Part shown: piece after piece, positions 58,707 through 64,000 of the stretch | How positions within the stretch are numbered: position 1 is the stretch's first letter | Layout of the letters: every line of letters begins with the position of its first letter | DNA from: Roseivivax sp. THAF197b | Lineage (GTDB): Bacteria; Pseudomonadota; Alphaproteobacteria; Rhodobacterales; Rhodobacteraceae | NCBI RefSeq assembly: GCF_009363255.1 | Contig: NZ_CP045318.1 | Span: 3,213,501 to 3,277,500 of the forward strand | Direction of reading: 5' to 3' | Length of the DNA stretch: 64,000 bases | Translations under genes and position numbers: made by a program | Notes under the pieces: model-generated | Database searches by the model: none | What the model saw: only the letters and a program-made list of their open reading frames with translations | What the model was told of the DNA's origin: nothing

Positions 58707-59264
58707 TTACACGGCCCTGAGCAGCGTCACATGGGTATCACCGTAGCGGCGCGTCTCAAGCGGTGCGAAACCCTCGGGCGCGGTCTGCGCGCTGGCCTCT
58801 TCCCAGACGATCAGCGCACCCGGCGCGATCCAGCCGCCGGTCCGTGCCGCGGTCAGGGCGCGTGCGCCCAGCCCCTTGCCATAGGGCGGATCGAGAAAGA
58901 CCAGTTGCGCGGGCGCCTCCGTCTCAGGCAGGCGCGTTGCGTCGCGAGCGACCAGCCGCGTCTCAGCCGCACATTCCAGAAGCGCGATGTTCTTGCGCAG
59001 GATCGCCTGCGCGCGGCGCCCGTCCTCGACGAAGGTCACATGCGCCGCCCCGCGCGACAGCGCCTCGAGCCCCAGCGCCCCGGTGCCCGCGAAAAGATCG
59101 AGCACGCGCGCGCCGGTGAAGGGATCTTCGAACCGTCCGCCGCCCAGCATGTTGAAGAGGCTCTCGCGCACGCGGTCCGTGGTGGGCCGCAGATGCGCCG
59201 CAGGATCCCCCTTGCCCACAGGCGTCAGCGCGCGGCCGCGATATGTGCCCGCGATGATCCTCAC
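58707..59264 (-). CDS. rsmD: 16S rRNA (guanine(966)-N2)-methyltransferase RsmD
   Basis: Methylates G966 of 16S rRNA. The 185-residue protein opens with MRIIAGTYRGRAL and contains RPTTDRVRESLFNML, the SAM motif VLDLFAGTGALGLEALSRGA and the catalytic LVFLDPPYGKGL (DPPY). The start overlaps the stop of the upstream flavoprotein gene by 4 bp. Full length. Confidence 0.97.
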   Translation of the reverse strand: MRIIAGTYRGRALTPVGKGDPAAHLRPTTDRVRESLFNMLGGGRFEDPFTGARVLDLFAGTGALGLEALSRGAAHVTFVEDGRRAQAILRKNIALLECAAETRLVARDATRLPETEAPAQLVFLDPPYGKGLGARALTAARTGGWIAPGALIVWEEASAQTAPEGFAPLETRRYGDTHVTLLRAV

Positions 59265-60472
59265 GCGCGCAAAAGCGCCTTGAGGTCCGTGGCCGGATCG
59301 CCCAGCGCGGCGGGATCGGGCGATTTGCCCGCCTCGATCAGGCGCTTGCCGACCATGTAGGCGCGCGGGTCGTTCATCGCATCCACCGCAATGAGTCGCC
59401 CTTGCGCGAAATACCAGACCGATTGCGCGCCCCCCTCGCCCTTGCGGGTCACGACCTGGTCATGCCCGGTGGACAGGCCCGCGATCTGCAATTTGACGTC
59501 GTATTGATCCGACCAGAACCAGGGCTTGGCCGTGTAGTCCCGCGGCTGCCCCGCAATGTTGTCGGCCACGCATTCCGCCTGGTCGATGGCATTGCCCACG
59601 CTTTCCAGCCGCATCTGCGCGCCCTCATGCGGGAAGGAGGCGCAATCGCCCGCCGCCCAGATATGCGGGTCCGAGCTGCGTCCCTGCGCATCGGTGCGGA
59701 TGCCGTTCTCGATCACGAGACCCGCCGCCTCGGCCAGACGGGTATCGGGCAGGATGCCGACGCCCGCGATGACGAAATCCACGTCGATCCGCGTGCCATC
59801 CGACAGCTCCGCCGCGACGACGCGGCCCTCCTCGCCAATAAGCCGCTTGAGCCCCGTGCCTTCGCGGATATCGACCCCATGCGCGCTGTGCAGCGCCCGG
59901 AAATAATCCGCCGTCTCGGAGGCCGCGACCCGCGCGAGGATGCGGTCGGCCATCTCCACGAGCGTGACCTTGAGCCCGCGTTTGGCGGCAACGGCTGCGG
60001 CTTCGAGCCCGATATAGCCGCCGCCCACAATCAGGACGCGCCCGCCTTCGGTGACCTGCGGGGCCATCGCGTCCACATCGGCCAGTGTGCGCACCGTGAA
60101 GATCCCGTCCAGATCGCCGCCCATCGCGGCAGGCAGGCGCCGTGGCACCGATCCCGTCGTGAGAACGAGTTCGTCATAGGGCAACGCCTCGTCCCCCAGC
60201 ACGATCTGCCGCGCGGCCGGATCGATCCGGTCGACCGGAGACCCCAGCCGCAGGTCGATGGCGTTTTCCTCGTAGAAGCGCTCGGGCCGCAGATAGAGCC
60301 GCTCCAATGGCATGTCGCCCAGAAGATAGGCCTTCGACAAGGGCGGGCGCTGATAGGGCAGAACCGGCTCATCGCCCACCAGCGTGACCCGGCCTTCGAA
60401 GCCCTGCTGGCGCAGCCGCGCGACGCAGGATGCGCCCGCCTGTCCCGCTCCGATCACCACGACATGGCTCAT
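59261..60472 (-). CDS. FAD-dependent ferredoxin/rhodocoxin-reductase-type oxidoreductase
   Basis: A 403-residue NAD(P)H:ferredoxin reductase of the glutathione-reductase fold: N-terminal FAD loop VVIGAGQAGASCVARLRQQG, LPYQRPPLSKAYL, the NAD loop VLIVGGGYIGLEAAAVAAKR, and the FAD end DPHIWAAGDCASFPHEG. The family drives P450s or dioxygenases through a 2Fe-2S ferredoxin, but neither partner is in the window. The ATG at 60472 trims six codons. The stop overlaps rsmD by 4 bp; it is divergent from the peroxiredoxin by 85 bp. Confidence 0.93.
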   Translation of the reverse strand: MSHVVVIGAGQAGASCVARLRQQGFEGRVTLVGDEPVLPYQRPPLSKAYLLGDMPLERLYLRPERFYEENAIDLRLGSPVDRIDPAARQIVLGDEALPYDELVLTTGSVPRRLPAAMGGDLDGIFTVRTLADVDAMAPQVTEGGRVLIVGGGYIGLEAAAVAAKRGLKVTLVEMADRILARVAASETADYFRALHSAHGVDIREGTGLKRLIGEEGRVVAAELSDGTRIDVDFVIAGVGILPDTRLAEAAGLVIENGIRTDAQGRSSDPHIWAAGDCASFPHEGAQMRLESVGNAIDQAECVADNIAGQPRDYTAKPWFWSDQYDVKLQIAGLSTGHDQVVTRKGEGGAQSVWYFAQGRLIAVDAMNDPRAYMVGKRLIEAGKSPDPAALGDPATDLKALLRA

Positions 60473-60557
60473 GTCAGGTCCTCCGCACACACCATTTCCT
60501 TTTCCCGATACCGCCTATATCCCGCCCTGAGAGGACGCAAATGCGAAAGGACGTGCA

Positions 60558-61046
60558 ATGCCGATATCCGTGGGTGATACGCTGCCGGGAGCGACACTGA
60601 CCCGCATGGGCCCCGACGGGCCGGAGACTGTCGATCTTGGCGAGAAGCTGAAAGGCCGTCGCGTGGTGATCTTCGCCGTGCCGGGCGCCTTCACGCCGAC
60701 CTGCCATTCCGCGCATGTGCCGAGCTTCATCCGCACCAAGGACGGCTTTGCCGAAAAGGGCATCGACGAGATCATCTGCATCGCGGTCAACGATCCTTTC
60801 GTGCTGGGGACCTGGGCCAAGGCCACGGGCGCCGAAGAGGCCGGGATCACCATGCTGGCCGATGCCGAAAGCGCCTTCACCAAGGCTGTGGGCATGAATT
60901 TCTCCGCCCCGCCCGTGGGCTTCATCGACCGCTCCATCCGCTATGCGCTGGTGGCCGAGGATGGTGTCGTGCAGGTCTTCCACGAGGAAGAAAGCCGGGG
61001 CGTCTGCGAGGCGACCGGCGGCGAGGCGCTGCTCGCCGCGATCTGA
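60558..61046 (+). CDS. Peroxiredoxin (Prx5 type)
   Basis: Thiol peroxidase of 162 residues. The active-site loop is PGAFTPTCHSAHVPSF with peroxidatic C49; IICIAVNDPFVLGTWAKA and MNFSAPPVGFIDRSIRYAL are typical of the Prx5/AhpE-like hybrid group. A second Cys (GVCEATGG) near the end could be resolving. AAAGGA precedes the ATG at good spacing. Convergent with phhB through a GC hairpin. Confidence 0.95.
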   Translation: MPISVGDTLPGATLTRMGPDGPETVDLGEKLKGRRVVIFAVPGAFTPTCHSAHVPSFIRTKDGFAEKGIDEIICIAVNDPFVLGTWAKATGAEEAGITMLADAESAFTKAVGMNFSAPPVGFIDRSIRYALVAEDGVVQVFHEEESRGVCEATGGEALLAAI

Positions 61047-61055
61047 TACCGGCAC

Positions 61056-61077
61056 GGGCGGGGGAATGCCCCTGCCC
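61056..61077. terminator. GC hairpin after the peroxiredoxin gene
   Basis: GGGCGGGGG (61056-61064) pairs with CCCCTGCCC (61069-61077) as a 9-bp stem with one G.T wobble and loop AATG. It lies between the peroxiredoxin and phhB stops. No U-tract. Near-identical in form to the hairpin after prs. Confidence 0.4.
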
Positions 61078-61090
61078 TGCCATGGCCGCG

Positions 61091-61381
61091 TCAGAGCGCG
61101 TCCATCTTGCCTGCGAGTTGAACATCGAGCGGCGAAAGCCCGTCCACGTCATGGGTGGTCAGCGTGACCGTGACCGTGTTGTAGACATTCGACCATTCCG
61201 GGTGATGATCCATCTTCTCGGCATGGATCGCGGCCTTTGCCATCCAGCCGAACGCGCCGACGAAGTCATCGAACTTGAAGCTCTTGGTGATGGCATCCTG
61301 CCCGTCGCTCAGCTCCCAGCCGTTTTTCAGCAGCGGGGCGAGGTCGGCATTCTGTGCGGGGTCGGTCAGCTTCTCGGTCAT
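61091..61381 (-). CDS. phhB: 4a-hydroxytetrahydrobiopterin dehydratase (PCD/DCoH)
   Basis: Recycles the pterin cofactor of phenylalanine hydroxylase. The 96-residue protein has the PCD motif: [20 protein letters not shown], then [20 protein letters not shown] and [17 protein letters not shown]. The HHPEW and TTH residues are the catalytic His set. The start overlaps the FemAB-like gene stop by 4 bp. No phhA is in the window. Confidence 0.95.
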   Translation of the reverse strand: MTEKLTDPAQNADLAPLLKNGWELSDGQDAITKSFKFDDFVGAFGWMAKAAIHAEKMDHHPEWSNVYNTVTVTLTTHDVDGLSPLDVQLAGKMDAL

Positions 61382-62577
61382 TCCTGTTCCTCCGGATTTG
61401 CTTTGCGGAAGGGGCCATAGGCGGTCAGCACTTCGATATCCTCGGCAATGGCCCGTCTCTCCGCCTGCAGGTAGTTCTCAACCGCGTCCGAAAAACCGCT
61501 ATCTGCGATCCAGTGCAGCGAATGCGTCTCGGAGGGCAGATAGCCGCGCGCAAGCTTGTGCTCGCCCTGCGCGCCCGCCTCGACCCGCGACAGGCCCCGC
61601 TCGATCGCGATGTCGATGGCCTGGTAATAGCACAGCTCGAAATGCAGGCAGGGATGGTGTTCGGTGCAGCCCCAATACCGCCCGTAAAGCACATCGCGCC
61701 CGGCGAAGTTCAGCGCACCCGCCACATAGCGGCCGTCGCGTTCGGCCAGCACCAGCACCATGTCATCGCGCAGCGTCTCCTGCGCCTCGTCGAAAAAGGC
61801 GCGCGTCAGATAGGGCGTGCCCCATTTCCGCGCACCGGTGTCCTGGTAGAAGGTCCAGAACGCGTCCCAGTGCTCGGGTTTCAGATCGTCACCCGACAGC
61901 CGGTGGATCGTGCCGCCAAACCCCTGGGCCTGCGCGCGTTCCTTGCGGATGTTCTTGCGCTTGCGCGACGACAGCGAGGCCAGAAAATCATCGAAGCTGC
62001 CATAGCCGTCATTCAGCCAGTGAAATTGCTGCGTGACCCGGTGCAGAAGCCCACGCTCGGCCCCACGGATGGCCTCTTCTTCGGTGCAGAAGGTGATATG
62101 CAGCGAGGACAGCCCGTTCTCCGCGCCCAATTGCACAGCGCCCTGCAAAAGCGCGGCCTCCGCCTCCATCTCGAAGCCGGGCCGGGCCAGAAGCCGCTTG
62201 CCGGTGGCGGGCGTGAAGGGCACCGCGATCTGCAGCTTGGGGTAATACCGCCCGCCCGCGCGCTCGAAGGCATGGGCCCAGTTGTGATCGAAGATGTATT
62301 CGCCCTGGCTGTGGGATTTGACGTAAAGCGGCGCGACGCCGATCACCTCATCGCCGATCTCTGCGGTCAGGTAACGCGGGTCCCAGCCCGATCCGGTCCC
62401 GACGGAGCCGGACCGCTCCAGCGCATAGAGGAACCGGTGCGTCGTGAAGGGATCGTCGGGGGGGCCGCCATCTGCGGCTTCGGGGCAGGCACAGGCATCC
62501 CAGACCTCGGGCGCAATGGCTGCGAGACTACGATGCATCGAGATGGAAATGGTGCGCTCGGAGGCTGTGTCGTCCAT
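61378..62577 (-). CDS. FemAB-like GNAT family N-acetyltransferase (DUF482 type)
   Basis: A 399-residue protein of the peptidogalycan-biosynthesis/GNAT family (PF04339-like): [28 protein letters not shown]-like [58 protein letters not shown], and ACQGEHK-like [20 protein letters not shown]. The two GNAT-like halves are typical. Substrate unknown. The stop overlaps phhB by 4 bp; GDPD is 47 bp upstream on the same strand. Confidence 0.92.
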   Translation of the reverse strand: MDDTASERTISISMHRSLAAIAPEVWDACACPEAADGGPPDDPFTTHRFLYALERSGSVGTGSGWDPRYLTAEIGDEVIGVAPLYVKSHSQGEYIFDHNWAHAFERAGGRYYPKLQIAVPFTPATGKRLLARPGFEMEAEAALLQGAVQLGAENGLSSLHITFCTEEEAIRGAERGLLHRVTQQFHWLNDGYGSFDDFLASLSSRKRKNIRKERAQAQGFGGTIHRLSGDDLKPEHWDAFWTFYQDTGARKWGTPYLTRAFFDEAQETLRDDMVLVLAERDGRYVAGALNFAGRDVLYGRYWGCTEHHPCLHFELCYYQAIDIAIERGLSRVEAGAQGEHKLARGYLPSETHSLHWIADSGFSDAVENYLQAERRAIAEDIEVLTAYGPFRKANPEEQE

Positions 62578-62624
62578 GGGTCCCTGCCTTGTCGGGGCTT
62601 AATCTGGCCCCGCGCGGCCGGGGT

Positions 62625-63383
62625 TCAAGCGTCGTAACCCTCGAACGTGATGTTGTGGGCAATCTGCCGTGCGTCCGCCTCCTGCTCGGCGCTCTTGACG
62701 GTCCAGCACAGCACCGGAAGACCCGCCGCCGCGACCTCGGCCACGCGCGGCATGTCGAGCGCGCGCCGATCGTGGCTGATGAAGTTCGCCCCCGATGTCT
62801 CAAGGTCAGGCATGCCCGCCAAGCGCAGCCGCGTGCCTTCCGACAGATGCGGCCAATCCTCGGCCTCGAAGGCCGAGGTAATCAGCCCGCGCGGCACCTT
62901 CGGCATCAGCTCCGCCAGCCGCGTCACCGAATGGGGGTTGAAGGACATCACGGCAACGGCGCCCCGATAATTGGCCAGAATGCCTGCCGTCGCCGCCTCA
63001 AGTGCCCCGATATCGGGCCCCATCGCGCCATCCTGGTCCTTGAGTTCGATCAGGAGCGGCACGCGTCCAGCCACCACTTTCAGCAGGTCGGTGAGGGTCG
63101 GGATCTTTTCCTCCGTGCCGGCAAGCCGCAGATCCATCAGCGCCTGCGCGCTCTTGGTGCGGACAGCGCCCGCGATCCCGGTCATGCGTCCCAGATCGTA
63201 ATCATGAAAGACCATCGGCTGCCCGTCGCCGGACAATTGCAGATCGATCTCGATCCCGTAGCCCTTCTCGATCGCGGCCTCGCAGGCGGCAATCGAGTTT
63301 TCCGGGCGGCCCGCATCGGCATCGTGCAGACCACGATGTGCGATGGGACGGGTCAGAAAGTCCGGCGGCAGCGCGGGCCCCAT
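62625..63383 (-). CDS. Glycerophosphodiester phosphodiesterase
   Basis: Hydrolyses glycerophosphodiesters to glycerol-3-phosphate and an alcohol. The 252-residue TIM-barrel protein has the GDPD motifs PIAHRGLHDADAGRPENSI, YGIEIDLQLSGDGQPMVFHD (metal Glu/Asp and catalytic His) and LLIELKDQDG. There is no signal peptide, so it is cytoplasmic. It starts 3 bp after the RidA stop, so they form an operon. Confidence 0.95.
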   Translation of the reverse strand: MGPALPPDFLTRPIAHRGLHDADAGRPENSIAACEAAIEKGYGIEIDLQLSGDGQPMVFHDYDLGRMTGIAGAVRTKSAQALMDLRLAGTEEKIPTLTDLLKVVAGRVPLLIELKDQDGAMGPDIGALEAATAGILANYRGAVAVMSFNPHSVTRLAELMPKVPRGLITSAFEAEDWPHLSEGTRLRLAGMPDLETSGANFISHDRRALDMPRVAEVAAAGLPVLCWTVKSAEQEADARQIAHNITFEGYDA

Positions 63384-63386
63384 GCG

Positions 63387-63851
63387 TCAGACCAGCTCGA
63401 AGATGGCTTCGATCTCGACCGCAACGCCCAAGGGCAGCGACGCCGCCGACACGGCAGAGCGGGCATGCCGCCCGGCATCTCCGAAGACCGCGACCATGAG
63501 ATCCGAAGCCCCGTTGATGACCTTCGGCTGATCGGTGAAATCGGCGGTCGAATTGACGAAACCTGTCAGTTTCACGACCCGCGCGATCCGCGTCAGATCG
63601 CCGTCACACGCAGCGCGCGCTTGCGCGATGAGGCTGAGGGCGCAGGATTTCGCCGCCTCCGCGCCTGCCGCGACATCCATGTCCGCGCCAAGCTTGCCAA
63701 GGGCCAGGCCACCCGCGGTCTGGCTGATCTGCCCCGAGACATAGAGCATGTTGCCGCTTTGAACGAAGGGCACGTAATTCGCCGCAGGTGCCGGCGCGTC
63801 GGGCAGGCTCAGGCCAAGGTCGGATAGCCGGGTTTCGATCGGATTGCTCAT
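63387..63851 (-). CDS. RidA family (YjgF/YER057c) protein
   Basis: A 154-residue RidA-like protein, possibly an imine/enamine deaminase: NYVPFVQSGNMLYVSGQISQ, KSCALSLIAQARAACDGDLT, RIARVVKLTGFVNSTADFTD, MVAVFGDAGRHARSAVSAAS and LPLGVAVEIEAIFELV. The Arg of the RidA pocket seems to be in the GDAGRHARSAV loop. This is the longer subgroup (about 150 residues) rather than classical RidA of about 128. Upstream, 102 bp separate it from the end of another minus-strand gene. Confidence 0.94.
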   Translation of the reverse strand: MSNPIETRLSDLGLSLPDAPAPAANYVPFVQSGNMLYVSGQISQTAGGLALGKLGADMDVAAGAEAAKSCALSLIAQARAACDGDLTRIARVVKLTGFVNSTADFTDQPKVINGASDLMVAVFGDAGRHARSAVSAASLPLGVAVEIEAIFELV

Positions 63852-63953
63852 GAGCGCCTCGCATGGATTTCGTTGGTGCCAAGCTAGTCCGCCCCGAAAC
63901 CGGAGAAAACCCGCAATTCACGTGGCGCGAAGTGCTGCGGCGATGCGCAGCAA

Positions 63954-64000
63954 TCAGGCTTCCCGGAAGGCCCGCGTCATGTAATCGGTCAGCGGTTTGA
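63954..64000 (-). CDS. C-terminal end of an unidentified gene, cut by window edge
   Basis: The minus strand reads KPLTDYMTRAFREA then TGA at 63954, open to the window edge. Only 14 codons are visible, so the product cannot be named. It lies upstream of ridA in the same direction. Confidence 0.45.
   Translation of the reverse strand, partial: KPLTDYMTRAFREA

Overview
The window is a 64 kb piece of a high-GC alphaproteobacterial chromosome, most likely Rhodobacteraceae (Roseobacter/Rhodobacter group). This is inferred from a five-gene F1 ATPase operon (atpHAGDC) with no F0 genes beside it, a 44-residue aa3 oxidase subunit IV gene, Rhodobacterales-style hypothetical and DUF2125 proteins, dense ATGA/TGATG gene overlaps, and GC-rich hairpins without U-tracts at gene ends. 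I see no rRNA, tRNA, CRISPR array, insertion sequence, integrase or phage gene. It reads as conserved core chromosome.

Layout. 1-5.4 kb: a truncated polyprenyl diphosphate synthase, ispE, a secreted TPR protein and ETF-ubiquinone oxidoreductase. 5.8-8.4 kb: greA, a two-TM coiled-coil protein, and a b-type haem membrane protein paired with a Tat-exported intradiol-dioxygenase-like protein. 8.5-12.7 kb: a molybdenum-cofactor operon, fdhD-mobA-mobB-moeA, whose MoeA carries an extra N-terminal domain. 12.8-14.6 kb: azlCD, a lipoprotein and the tiny COX subunit IV gene. 14.7-18.6 kb: an MBL hydrolase, an acyl-CoA dehydrogenase and Sua5/TsaC. 18.6-25 kb: YqgE, an orphan DsbD-alpha-like protein and an RND pump with its adaptor. 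25-29.5 kb: moaB, a uracil-DNA glycosylase lacking most Fe-S cysteines, and pyrB-orf-pyrC, in which the PyrC lacks key metal ligands. 29.7-34.4 kb: plsY, an alpha/beta hydrolase, a DsbA-like isomerase, prs, an H-type lectin and a glycosyltransferase. 34.5-39.5 kb: atpHAGDC with a good intrinsic terminator. 39.8-44.8 kb: a methyltransferase, gloB, clpA and an M23 peptidase. 44.8-47.9 kb: an ion-driven stator pair (MotA/TolQ-like plus a MotB-like protein with a ~400-residue coiled coil and an OmpA domain). 47.9-57.6 kb: ChaC, DUF2125, M20 amidohydrolase, ispH, an overlapping cinA-GNAT-AhpD-OmpA operon, sfsA, map and an MFS transporter. 57.7-64 kb: a Tat-exported MBL hydrolase with an ATTC-N8-GAAT operator candidate, rsmD, a ferredoxin-reductase-type flavoprotein, a peroxiredoxin, phhB, a FemAB-like GNAT, GDPD, RidA and the end of one more gene.

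Functional themes are isoprenoid/quinone supply (polyprenyl synthase, ispE, ispH), respiration (ETF-QO, COX IV, F1), Moco synthesis, pyrimidine synthesis and envelope mechanics. The most promising undescribed items are the long-coil stator pair, the MoeA fusion, the pyrB / tail-anchored ORF / pseudo-dihydroorotase cluster, the haem-protein plus altered dioxygenase module, and the candidate sulfide-responsive operator. No alignment or database search was run. Family names come from motifs and remembered family features.
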